32,411 bases of DNA from DAOQAU01 sp035354275 (GTDB lineage: Bacteria > Cyanobacteriota > Vampirovibrionia > Gastranaerophilales > Gastranaerophilaceae), in contig DAOQAU010000013.1 of the NCBI GenBank assembly GCA_035354275.1, positions 1 through 32,411 on the forward strand. Reading direction: 5' to 3'. Positions 15,678 to 23,777 of the stretch are shown here, one piece after another; within the stretch, counting starts at the first letter, position 1, and each line of letters starts with the position of its first letter. Under the pieces are notes generated by a model, which saw only the letters and a program-made list of their open reading frames with translations, was not told the DNA's origin and ran no database searches. Made by a program: the position numbers and the translations under genes.

Positions 15678-15844
15678 ACGTCATGCTGAACTCGATTCAG
15701 CATCTATCCAACGGTGTCTGCCGGAAAGATCCTGATACTATTGAACATTCTAACATGGAGTGGATTATTTTAGCAAGCCGTAAGGACATTTTCTACGGCT
15801 CGTTCCTCGCCTTGAAAAGAAGTCAAACAAGTTCAGGATGACGT
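15678..15844. mobile_element. Putative non-coding mobile element with 14-base terminal inverted repeats (MITE-like)
   Basis: The ends are ACGTCATGCTGAAC and, inverted, ACGTCATCCTGAAC (13 of 14 match), enclosing about 165 bases with no real gene. The interior carries further related pieces (GATTCAGCATC, GATCCTGA). It is GC-richer than its surroundings. No transposase and no convincing target duplication are seen. Such elements ending in CAGxATGACG are common dispersed repeats in bacterial genomes; the ending CAGAATGACG at 5394-5403 is similar. Confidence 0.5.
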
Positions 15845-15865
15845 GTTTTTTACACCCTTTAATTA

Positions 15866-15905
15866 TTCAACTTTTCACCCCTTTAGCCTTTCAAACTTTC
15901 AAAAT
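15866..15905. repeat. Five octamer tandem repeats, TTCA-led
   Basis: Five 8-base units in strict phase, four starting TTCA and one TTTA, with variable last four bases. It is the same family as the octamers at 5458-5489. The array ends directly at the terminator that begins at 15906. Confidence 0.65.
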
Positions 15906-15938
15906 AAAAAAGCAGGTGCAATTTATTGCACCTGCTTT
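15906..15938 (-). terminator. Rho-independent terminator for the leftward small ORF
   Basis: GCAGGTGCAA (15912-15921) pairs perfectly with TTGCACCTGC (15926-15935). On the minus strand the stem is followed by TTTTTTATTTT, an excellent T tract; on the plus strand the tail is poorer. The stop codon of the 62-residue ORF lies in the loop (15923-15925). Confidence 0.8.
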
Positions 15939-16111
15939 CTGTTAAATTCATTAATTTCTTCATCATCCGGCTCTACCCAGACCAGTGTCGTGTAAATCGG
16001 TTTATAAAAAGGGTTACATGCAGCACTCGCATCGATAAAAGGATTTTTCGCCTTTTTATGAGCCGAATTGATTTTCCTATGCAAGAGTCTTGCGTATGCA
16101 ACTAAGTTCAT
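15923..16111 (-). CDS. Small hypothetical protein (62 residues)
   Basis: Not recognised. The sequence is mixed in character: a basic N-terminus (ARLLHRKINSAHKKAKNPF), a middle with one Cys (ASAACNPFYKPIYTTLVWV) and an acidic end (EPDDEEINEFNRKQVQ). There is no signal peptide or membrane helix. It is supported as a real transcription unit by the strong minus-strand terminator that overlaps its stop codon. GGAAAG lies about 13 bases before the ATG, which is a weak ribosome site. An untranslated RNA ending at the same terminator is the alternative. It shares a 126-base divergent intergenic region with thiL. Confidence 0.5.
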   Translation of the reverse strand: MNLVAYARLLHRKINSAHKKAKNPFIDASAACNPFYKPIYTTLVWVEPDDEEINEFNRKQVQ

Positions 16112-16186
16112 TGTTGTACACCATCTTTCCAGAGTGGCTACTACTTTTCACCATTCTTTATTCCATAATTATTATTTACCTTTAAA

Positions 16187-16215
16187 TTTCATTAATAATC
16201 GCCGAAAAGTATAAT
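16187..16215 (+). promoter_or_regulatory. Likely promoter of thiL-ispD
   Basis: TTTCAT (16187-16192) and a perfect TATAAT (16210-16215) are separated by 17 bases. Transcription would start near 16222, 16 bases before the thiL ATG. The -35 box is weak. Confidence 0.45.
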
Positions 16216-16237
16216 ATTTTTCTGCTAAAATAAACCT

Positions 16238-17179
16238 ATGAAAGAACTTGAATTTATAAGCATAATTAAGAAAACTTTATCAAAATCGGGGCACATAGGC
16301 GATGACTGTGCCTGCCTGAAAGACTTAGGAATTGTCTTAACTCAAGACACGCTTGTAGAAGATGTTCACTTTTTAACAAAGTACACTACACCTTATTTAC
16401 TTGGCTACAAAGCTATAACAGTAAACTTAAGCGACATTTTTGCGTCAGGCGCAATTCCCAAATACTTTACAGTTTCGCTTTCTTTGCCAAAAAATATTTC
16501 TCCCGTCTTTGTAGAAGAGTTTTATAAGGCATGCGAGGATTTAAGCAAAGAATTTAATTTTGAAATCGTAGGCGGAGACATAACAGGTTCGGACAAAATT
16601 TTTGTTTCGGCTTGCGCTATAGGGCTTACAAAAGGAAGAAACATTTCATCAAGAAAAAACGCAAAAGTCGGTGATTTAATTGTCACAACAGGCTTTCACG
16701 GCTCAAGCCGGGCTGGTTTGTGTTTGTTAGAAAACGGTAAAAAACAAAATAAAATCACAGATGCTCATCTAAAACCCGAATTGTGCCCTGATTTTTCGCA
16801 AGATATTTCAACAAAAATTGCCGATTATGCGATGATGGACACTTCTGACGGGCTTATGGATGCGCTTTTTAAAATCGCTCAGGCAAGCAATGTCGTCTTA
16901 TATGCCGATTTTAACAAAATCCCCTATGATAAAGAAATCGAAAATATTGCAAAACTTGCAAATGCCGATTACAAAGATTGGATACTTTATGGTGGCGAAG
17001 ATTACCAACTTGTAGCCTGTGTGAGCAAAGACGAGATAAAAAAACTTAATTCTAAACTTTTTACCATAATCGGTGAAGTCAAAGAGAAAAAAGAAACACA
17101 TTTTGTGGAAATTGATTTTCAGGATAGAATAGAAAAAATATCCGATTTGGACAAAACATTCAATCACTTTGGGGGCTAA
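16238..17179 (+). CDS. thiL: Thiamine-monophosphate kinase
   Basis: ATP-dependent kinase making thiamine pyrophosphate from thiamine monophosphate, the last step of the pathway. 313 residues, the usual family length. Landmarks in order: HIGDDCACL, LTQDTLVEDVHFL, GYKAITVNLSDIFASGA, LSLPKNI, VGGDITGSDKIFVSACAIG, GDLIVTTGFHGSSRAGL, DTSDGLMDAL and LYGGEDYQLVACV. The acidic metal-binding residues (GDD, NLSD, GGD, DTSDG) are all present. No other thiamine gene is nearby. It is followed one base later by ispD, so the two form an operon. Confidence 0.96.
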   Translation: MKELEFISIIKKTLSKSGHIGDDCACLKDLGIVLTQDTLVEDVHFLTKYTTPYLLGYKAITVNLSDIFASGAIPKYFTVSLSLPKNISPVFVEEFYKACEDLSKEFNFEIVGGDITGSDKIFVSACAIGLTKGRNISSRKNAKVGDLIVTTGFHGSSRAGLCLLENGKKQNKITDAHLKPELCPDFSQDISTKIADYAMMDTSDGLMDALFKIAQASNVVLYADFNKIPYDKEIENIAKLANADYKDWILYGGEDYQLVACVSKDEIKKLNSKLFTIIGEVKEKKETHFVEIDFQDRIEKISDLDKTFNHFGG

Positions 17180-17180
17180 A

Positions 17181-17834
17181 ATGAAAATATCTGTAATAAT
17201 AACAGCAGGCGGAAGCTCAGTCAGATTTGGTAAAACCAACAAATTACTTCAAAAAATCAATTCCAAAGAATTGATTAAATATACAGTTGATGCATTTATG
17301 GGGATAAATGAAATTACGCAGATAATAATTTGCTCTAATCCTTCAATAATTGATGAATTAAGAAATATTTTTAAAGAGTATAAGCAAATAAAAATCATTG
17401 AAGGCGGAAAAACCCGTCAGGAATCTGTTTTTAACGGGTTAAAAGCGTGCCAAAACTGTGATTATGTATTAATTCATGACGGGGCGCGGCCTATGATTAC
17501 AAAAGACATAATAAAAAATGCTATAAGAAAAGTGCAAGAGAAAAAGGCTTTAACTGTTGCTACAAAAACCATTGATACAATTAAACAAGTTGATGAGAAT
17601 TTAAAAATAATAAAAACTCTTGACAGAAGCTCTTTGTATAACACCCAAACTCCGCAGGCTTTTGAATACGAACTTATAAAAGAGGCTCATGAGAAACTTC
17701 AGGGCAAAGACTTTACCGACGATGCAGGTATGTTGGAATTTTCAGGCAAGGAAGTTTATGTAATTGAAGGGGATTACATAAACATTAAAGTCACAACTCA
17801 AGCCGATTTAGAATTTGCAAAAACTTATTTGTAG
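17181..17834 (+). CDS. ispD: 2-C-methyl-D-erythritol 4-phosphate cytidylyltransferase
   Basis: MEP-pathway enzyme that couples CTP to methylerythritol phosphate for isoprenoid synthesis. 217 residues from the ATG at 17181; a longer in-frame start at 17169 would overlap thiL. Landmarks: ITAGGSSVRFGKTNKLLQKI (nucleotide-binding loop with Arg and Lys), GGKTRQESVFNGL, YVLIHDGARPMI, TIDTIKQVD, LYNTQTPQAFEYELI, FTDDAGMLE and IKVTTQADLEFA. It is tightly coupled to thiL. Convergent with the glycosyltransferase gene ending at 17862. Confidence 0.95.
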   Translation: MKISVIITAGGSSVRFGKTNKLLQKINSKELIKYTVDAFMGINEITQIIICSNPSIIDELRNIFKEYKQIKIIEGGKTRQESVFNGLKACQNCDYVLIHDGARPMITKDIIKNAIRKVQEKKALTVATKTIDTIKQVDENLKIIKTLDRSSLYNTQTPQAFEYELIKEAHEKLQGKDFTDDAGMLEFSGKEVYVIEGDYINIKVTTQADLEFAKTYL

Positions 17835-17861
17835 CTAGAACAGGAAAATTCCGCATACTGA

Positions 17862-20840
17862 TTAGGAAAATATTTTTTTGATAACTTTTTTTATCAAATT
17901 TGTTTTTTCTTTTTTGCTTTTAAAATGATGGTTTTGTGAAACAAAATCTTTATAAAAAGGTGTTTTTTCGGCGTATTTCCACCAATATTGGGCTAAGTCC
18001 AGAGTTTTGTCCTGCCAAGGTTTGATTTGAGAAGCATGGTGAATAATCTTAACGTTTTCTTTACCCGTTTTATAATATTTATAATCTTCTTCGGGCAGTG
18101 ATTTAAAGTCTTGAATCCTTTCAAATTCTTCTGTTAAAATATTCCATTCAATAGGTAAATATTTTACTTGACCATGACAAATTTTATTTAAAACATCTTG
18201 ATCAACGTAATTGAATCTTGAAGCCGTTGCACATTTAATCAGTTTATCTTCCGTATTTTGTTTTTTGAACTCATCAATATTTATAACCAAAACACCTGCT
18301 TGAAAATATTCTTTAATTGGGTTTTTCAGCATTAATTGCTCTTTAAAATAATTTTTATCAATATAACCTGCCAAGTGCCTTGAAACGACCCCTAAATCTC
18401 TTGTGGCAGCTACAAGAAAGCCTTTTAAATTCGTATCATAAAGTTCTGCTATATCGGAAAGCACCGTTGTATCAACATCAAGATAAATTATTTTAGAATA
18501 ATTTTTAAAAATGGAAGCAGCGTAAAGTCTGTAATAAGTAGGTAATTTAAAAGACCCATGGACATAGTAGCGTTTTGCATCATTGAAAAAAGCACATACA
18601 TTATAAAAACGAATGGATATATTCGGATATTCATTTGTCATATTGCATATTTTACTTTTATTTTCGGCTGTAACATCTTCTTCCAGAATCATTATATCGT
18701 AATTATTTTTTGCACTTGAATTTTCTATAATTGATTTAATTACAACGCTAAGATAGGGGACATAATTATTATCTGAAGAAAGGCAAATTGCTATGTTGTT
18801 TTTATTAAATGCGGGTTTTAATTCTTCTTGTAAATCTGTGTGTTTAACAAAAGTCAAGGGCGCGTATTTTATTCTGTATTTTTTTTCTTGAATAAGTCTT
18901 GTAAGATAAATCCCGTGTAATCTTTCTGCAAGAAAACCTAAAACCCTTTGACCTTTTATAGATAATTTTGGGTAATCAATTTTTTTATGTGCTTCAAAAA
19001 GAATATCAAAAAGCCATTGACAATAATCATCAAAAATTTCTTTTTTCATTACAAATGCGTTAAACCAAAAATGATGATACCCTTTTAAATATTTTTTTGC
19101 ATATTTTTTATAGTTTGGATATTTTTTGTATAAGACATTTAATATCAAATCAAAAAATTTGTAGGATAAGTCATAGTCTTCGCCTGTCAAATCCTTAAAC
19201 TGTTTTTTAACGTTTTTCTTGAAACGAAGAGGTTTATAAGCAATCACGTCAGCATTGCCCATGTAGTTTTCTATGGTTTGGGTATCAATTCCTATTTCGT
19301 TAATATAATTTTCATTTATGGCGTTATATATGACTAAATCAAATTCGGGTCTTTTCTTCTTTGCGGTCATTTCATTAAAAATAAAATGTCTGCGATAGTG
19401 CATAAACCCTATATATTCAGGATTATTTATTTTATCTTGATTTTTCCAGGCCCAGTACTGAGCAGTCAATTCGCAAAATTGTCTGTTTAAATCAGAAATA
19501 TTTTCTCCGGTATCATCTCCAATCATGTTTTTAAAGAGCCAATTCAAATCATTTTCACAAAATGCACCATCTTTTGCCGGTTGTTTTGTTATTGCCCTTC
19601 CTACATGTATAGGAGTTAAGATTTCATTTTTCAATAAAACCGAGGGTTTGTGATAGGAAAGAAGTATTTTTATATTTTTTTCGTTTTCAAATATTTTGTG
19701 GCTTTTTTCTCTTGTTTTTGAATATTTTTTGAGAATTTCTTCACCTTCGGTTTTTAATTCTTTATCATAATTCCAGAGAATTTGTGTTTCTTTATAGTTT
19801 TCTTTTATATAATTCATATCCGGATTTAGCGGGTCAAATCCCCATTTTTGCTTCCAGTAAGTATAATCGTGCAGTAATATTTTTTCTCTCCAGCTGTAAA
19901 TGGGTTTGCATTTAAATATAGGAATATTCAAAAAGCAAACTGTTGAGTTTGAACTTCTGTTCTCACTTCCGCCTTTAATTTGAATTAGCGGAAGCCCCAA
20001 GATTTTAAAAATTTTACCTTTTTTGGTCGCTTCAAAAGACCAGATAAATTTTTTGATTAATTTAAAAAAATTTTTCTTATTCTTCCAAACATCCGGATTT
20101 CGGTTTCCTCTTAAAGAAACTCTGTGGCAAATTTTTATATCAGGCAGGTAGAAGCATTTTTTGCCATGGAGCCTGAAAGTTAAATAAAAATCATCATCTT
20201 CAAGCCAAAGTGGGTAATTTTCATCAAATTTGCCTATTTTTTTTGCGGTTTTAGTGTCGCAGAAAGTACAAACTCCAAGCGCGGTATCGATTTCTGCAGG
20301 AATATTCATAATTTTTTGTAAATCCTGTCTTATTACAACTGCTTGATCCCACTTTCTTTTTCCGATTTTGCTGGTAATTTTTTTGCCGACGTCATGTAAG
20401 CCTTGTTCTGAAATAACACTTCTTCCCAAAGAGTGTAAAACATCATCATCCATCATGACTCTGCCTGTGATAACCCCTATTTTTTCAGGATTTATGTAAT
20501 AAAATTCCAAAAATTTTTCAACAAAACTTTTAGATTCTATTGTGGCGTCGCCGTCCATTCTTATTATAAATTCACCTTTAACAGCATCCAGAGCTTTGTT
20601 TAAGGCGTTAATTATTCCCTTGTGAGGCTCTGCAATGACTTTCATATTGTTGATTTTGCCCGAATTTTGCCATTTATAAAGAAGTTCTAATCCGTTATCT
20701 TCACTTCCGTCATCTACTACAATAAATTCATAATTGTCATAGGTGTTGTTTTTAATAAATTTTTCAAAAAACAAGTCAATAACGTGTTCGTTATTGTAAT
20801 TAGGAAGTATAAATGAAATCAGTGGCTTAGCTTGAGGCAT
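17862..20840 (-). CDS. Three-part glycosyltransferase: GT2 - DUF4422 - GT8
   Basis: 992 residues. Residues 1-~270 are a GT2 domain (ISFILPNYNNEHVIDLF, VVDDGSEDNG, DxD in RMDGDA 94-99, LEDDDF at 213-218). Residues ~279-312 carry a GLPLIQIK/NIPIFKCK module also found in two neighbours. Residues ~389-660 are DUF4422 (KILLSYHKPSVLLKNEILTP, GDDTGENI, YIGFMHYRRH), a domain of capsule and LPS proteins. Residues ~681-960 are GT8 with an intact DVD (788-790), FQAGVLVINI, DQD (880-882) and HHASQIKPW (His934). The tail is basic and amphipathic. It has no membrane helix and probably acts at the inner face of the membrane. It is the last gene of the leftward glycan operon, three bases after its shorter paralogue. 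Donor and acceptor sugars are unknown. Confidence 0.9.
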   Translation of the reverse strand: MPQAKPLISFILPNYNNEHVIDLFFEKFIKNNTYDNYEFIVVDDGSEDNGLELLYKWQNSGKINNMKVIAEPHKGIINALNKALDAVKGEFIIRMDGDATIESKSFVEKFLEFYYINPEKIGVITGRVMMDDDVLHSLGRSVISEQGLHDVGKKITSKIGKRKWDQAVVIRQDLQKIMNIPAEIDTALGVCTFCDTKTAKKIGKFDENYPLWLEDDDFYLTFRLHGKKCFYLPDIKICHRVSLRGNRNPDVWKNKKNFFKLIKKFIWSFEATKKGKIFKILGLPLIQIKGGSENRSSNSTVCFLNIPIFKCKPIYSWREKILLHDYTYWKQKWGFDPLNPDMNYIKENYKETQILWNYDKELKTEGEEILKKYSKTREKSHKIFENEKNIKILLSYHKPSVLLKNEILTPIHVGRAITKQPAKDGAFCENDLNWLFKNMIGDDTGENISDLNRQFCELTAQYWAWKNQDKINNPEYIGFMHYRRHFIFNEMTAKKKRPEFDLVIYNAINENYINEIGIDTQTIENYMGNADVIAYKPLRFKKNVKKQFKDLTGEDYDLSYKFFDLILNVLYKKYPNYKKYAKKYLKGYHHFWFNAFVMKKEIFDDYCQWLFDILFEAHKKIDYPKLSIKGQRVLGFLAERLHGIYLTRLIQEKKYRIKYAPLTFVKHTDLQEELKPAFNKNNIAICLSSDNNYVPYLSVVIKSIIENSSAKNNYDIMILEEDVTAENKSKICNMTNEYPNISIRFYNVCAFFNDAKRYYVHGSFKLPTYYRLYAASIFKNYSKIIYLDVDTTVLSDIAELYDTNLKGFLVAATRDLGVVSRHLAGYIDKNYFKEQLMLKNPIKEYFQAGVLVINIDEFKKQNTEDKLIKCATASRFNYVDQDVLNKICHGQVKYLPIEWNILTEEFERIQDFKSLPEEDYKYYKTGKENVKIIHHASQIKPWQDKTLDLAQYWWKYAEKTPFYKDFVSQNHHFKSKKEKTNLIKKVIKKIFS

Positions 20841-20843
20841 ATC

Positions 20844-22787
20844 TTATATTCTTCTTCCTATTTTACTTTTAATTTTCTTTTTGTATTTGTTGTTGATGTT
20901 GATAAAAATATTAATAAAATTTGAAAAACGTTCATGAATATTGTTTTTAAATGTAATTATCCAGCTTGTTAAAAAGAAAGGTTTGTGAATATTTTCCAAG
21001 TTAGACAGTCTCATATTAAGATTGTTGAATTTAAAATTGCAGTAGTCTTGAGTATTCCTATAAATTATTTGTTCGTAAAAAGGCGTCATTTTGGCATATT
21101 CCCACCAAATATCTGCAAAATCAATTTCAGGGTTTATCCACGGCTTTTGTTCGTTCATGTAATTTATTATTTTAGGTATCTTTAAACATTTATCATATTT
21201 TTCCGAACATTTTACGGGAAGTTTTTTATTATAATCATTCACTAAATATTGAACATTCCATTCCAAATCAATATATTGAACTTTATCTTCGCAAACAATA
21301 TTTAAGACATTTTGTTCAAAGTTATTTAATTGAACTATTTTCTTTGCTTGTTTTATACATTCGCTTGAAAAATCAGTCTCAATACATTTTTTTATATTAA
21401 AAAGTAATACTCTGTTATTGAAATAATTAGAAACCGATTTGATACCTAAAACCTCAGCGCAATATTCAGATAATCTATTTTTGTTGCTCAAAAAAGACAT
21501 ATCGTATGACGCCCCTATTAAGTTATTTTCTAAATCCGCATTATATAAATCAACAATATTGTTAAAAACCATTATATCTGAATTAAGACATAAAACTTTA
21601 TCGTAATTGTTAAAAATAATCGGGATAAAAAATTTTGTACAAGTCCCTACATTAATACCTCCAAATGTATAGACTGTTTTGGGATTATATTTTTGAAACA
21701 AAAATTCCGTATCAAAATATCTTATTGAAATATTTTTGTACTCTTTTATTAAAGAATTTATTCTATTTTTATTTAGGTCAGTAATATCATTAACACTATT
21801 ATACAAAATAACAATATCATAATTGTAATCGGGAGCTGAATTTTTGGTAATGGATTTTATTGTTATTGCAAGATGCGGAATAATACTGTCATTTAAGGAA
21901 AAAACTATCGGAATGTTCTTATTGTTAAATGCAGGATTAAGCGTTTTTGGTAAATCTGTGTTGTTAACCAATATCACAGGCAGTTCAAGAAGTTTAATTT
22001 TTTGTTTTTGGATTAAGTATTGCAAGTAAATTCCTGTTATCCACTCTGCTATATAACCTATTGCGCGAATTTCCATTGAACTGTAATTTTCATAATCTAT
22101 CTGTTTATCTAGCTCAAACAAAATATCAAATAAAACCTTGCAATATTCATTGAAAATATTTTTTTTCATTACAAACAAATTGTAATGAAAAGATTTTTTG
22201 CCGGAATTATATTTATCAGCATAGACAGTTAATTCGGGGTATTTTTCTTTTAATATTCTAATAGCGGTATCATAGTCTTTAATGTGTCGATTATCAATAC
22301 ACCTTTGGTAATATTGATAAGGATTTCTTTTTTCAAATTTTGCAATTACGCAATCATTAGACGAAACAATTTTTTTTATTTTATCGGGGGTTAAATTGTG
22401 TTTTAACATATATTTAGAGTCAATAATGTCTTCATCTATCCAACCAAATTCACTGTATTTAAAGTTTTTTTTAGGATTAAAAGAAAGATGTCTTCTATAA
22501 TGCATAAATCCTATGTAATTGGGGTTATCAATTTTATCCTGATTTTTCCAAGCCCAATATATAGCGGTTAGTTCACAAAATTTTCTGTTTAAATGAGATA
22601 TATTATCGCCGGTATCATCGCCAATCAAATTTTCATAAAGCCATTTTTGGTCTTCGGAATTTACCGCTCCGTCTTTGGATGCTTCATTCGAAATAGATCT
22701 TCCGACATGTATGGGTGTTAAGACTTCATCTTTAATTAGTACTGAAGGCTTGTGATACGATAGCAATATTTTAACTTTTTCTTTCAT
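20844..22787 (-). CDS. DUF4422 - GT8 glycosyltransferase-like protein with degenerate GT8 active site
   Basis: 647 residues, a paralogue of the downstream 992-residue protein without the GT2 part. DUF4422 spans ~5-280 (KILLSYHKPSVLIKDEVLTP, GDDTGDNISHLN, YIGFMHYRRH). A GT8-fold region spans ~290-565, but key positions differ from the intact neighbour: the metal-binding DxD is Asn-Ser-Asp (402-404), the AGV of the acceptor loop is NRV, DQD has become EQN (491-493), and the His before the KPW motif is Asn542. The overall fold signature (EQKPWINPEIDFADIWW) remains. DUF4422 looks intact, so the protein may act only through that half. The C-terminus is a basic tail (KYKKKIKSKIGRRI). Spacing to neighbours is 20 and 3 bases. 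Confidence 0.88.
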   Translation of the reverse strand: MKEKVKILLSYHKPSVLIKDEVLTPIHVGRSISNEASKDGAVNSEDQKWLYENLIGDDTGDNISHLNRKFCELTAIYWAWKNQDKIDNPNYIGFMHYRRHLSFNPKKNFKYSEFGWIDEDIIDSKYMLKHNLTPDKIKKIVSSNDCVIAKFEKRNPYQYYQRCIDNRHIKDYDTAIRILKEKYPELTVYADKYNSGKKSFHYNLFVMKKNIFNEYCKVLFDILFELDKQIDYENYSSMEIRAIGYIAEWITGIYLQYLIQKQKIKLLELPVILVNNTDLPKTLNPAFNNKNIPIVFSLNDSIIPHLAITIKSITKNSAPDYNYDIVILYNSVNDITDLNKNRINSLIKEYKNISIRYFDTEFLFQKYNPKTVYTFGGINVGTCTKFFIPIIFNNYDKVLCLNSDIMVFNNIVDLYNADLENNLIGASYDMSFLSNKNRLSEYCAEVLGIKSVSNYFNNRVLLFNIKKCIETDFSSECIKQAKKIVQLNNFEQNVLNIVCEDKVQYIDLEWNVQYLVNDYNKKLPVKCSEKYDKCLKIPKIINYMNEQKPWINPEIDFADIWWEYAKMTPFYEQIIYRNTQDYCNFKFNNLNMRLSNLENIHKPFFLTSWIITFKNNIHERFSNFINIFININNKYKKKIKSKIGRRI

Positions 22788-22807
22788 TTATAACCTTTTT
22801 ATAAAAT

Positions 22808-23758
22808 TTACATATAAATATCTTGAAATAAACCTTTTAAGCCGACAGGATTAATTGATATAATCTCTGTTTCAGGATAGTATAAGTTTGCAAATTCTTT
22901 CATTGCCTGCCATCCGTTTGCAAATTGCATTACTACACCATTTTCTGTGGTCGGTGGCACATAAGGTTGTTGTCCCCCGTTGTAATAACCTTTATTTGAA
23001 CAATCACAGCCCACAAGATAAATTTTTGCAGGATTAGTCCAAAGCGCAAATTGCATTGCATGAAAAACTATTGAGTGTTGGCACCCAAAGGCTTCACTAT
23101 CTATGTTTAAAGTAAAATAGGGCGGCTGCTCTATAGGATAAATTTGAAACCTTTCAGCGTTTGCTTTGGTAACTAAACATTCAGGAATATTGTTCCTTTT
23201 TATTTTATGACTTGCCAGCCCGAAAAATTTTTTGCAATTATTTCCTTTATAGTCAATGATTTCTTGCTGATAATCTTGAATTTGAAAAAAGTCTTGACAG
23301 AATAAGAAATCTAAAGGAACTTTTTCATTCAAAAATGAAATATTAACTCCTATATGTACAACATTTTCCATTGGTTTATAATCATTTAAAGTCGGACCGC
23401 ATGCCAGTATTACAACGCTTTTGCCTTGATGAATATTTTTATATTTAGGAAATGTTTTTTGATGTAGTAACAACGTGTTTACGCAACGATAAGGTTCTTT
23501 AATAAGAATCCTTTGCTGATATGCAATTTGATTTAATTTGGCTTCTTGTCTTTTATTTGCATCTTCAAGCAAGTTAATTCTATCCTTTTGCCAGTTGAGT
23601 AAATCATAAATTTTTCTTATTTGGCTTTTTTTCTTTTTGAATATTCTTATTCTGAACGCATGAAATGTTTCATAGTCGCCGTGGTCTTTGACGTAGAAAA
23701 GGTTATAAAATAATGTTTGCAATTTTTTAAAAAGGGTTTTCTTTGTTTCTCTCTTCAT
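22808..23758 (-). CDS. CstI/DUF115-like protein of the glycan locus (possible glycosyltransferase)
   Basis: 316 residues. Residues 1-~50 are basic and carry the shared FRIRIFKKKKS module (35-45); a coiled coil follows (~50-85). The C-terminal part is Rossmann-like: VVILACGPTLNDY (glycine motif at 117-124), HIGVNISF, LDFLFCQDFF, then QHSIVFHAMQFALWTNPAKIYLVGCDCS. That pattern, GxGPSL at the start and 'A...A...g...IyL.G.D' later, is seen in CstI-type (GT42) sialyltransferases and in DUF115/MptE-like proteins. No donor is known. It sits 19 bases after the aldolase fusion, whose C-terminal domain has the same pattern. Assignment to a transferase is inference; the fold similarity is what I can support. 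Confidence 0.65.
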   Translation of the reverse strand: MKRETKKTLFKKLQTLFYNLFYVKDHGDYETFHAFRIRIFKKKKSQIRKIYDLLNWQKDRINLLEDANKRQEAKLNQIAYQQRILIKEPYRCVNTLLLHQKTFPKYKNIHQGKSVVILACGPTLNDYKPMENVVHIGVNISFLNEKVPLDFLFCQDFFQIQDYQQEIIDYKGNNCKKFFGLASHKIKRNNIPECLVTKANAERFQIYPIEQPPYFTLNIDSEAFGCQHSIVFHAMQFALWTNPAKIYLVGCDCSNKGYYNGGQQPYVPPTTENGVVMQFANGWQAMKEFANLYYPETEIISINPVGLKGLFQDIYM

Positions 23759-23777
23759 TCTTTATCAAACTCCGTAA

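Noticed and set aside
15632..15841. A 69-residue plus-strand reading frame (DVMLNSIQHL...)
   Set aside because: It lies almost wholly in the 165-base repeat and the heptamer array. Peptides of this kind are typical false translations of dispersed repeats.
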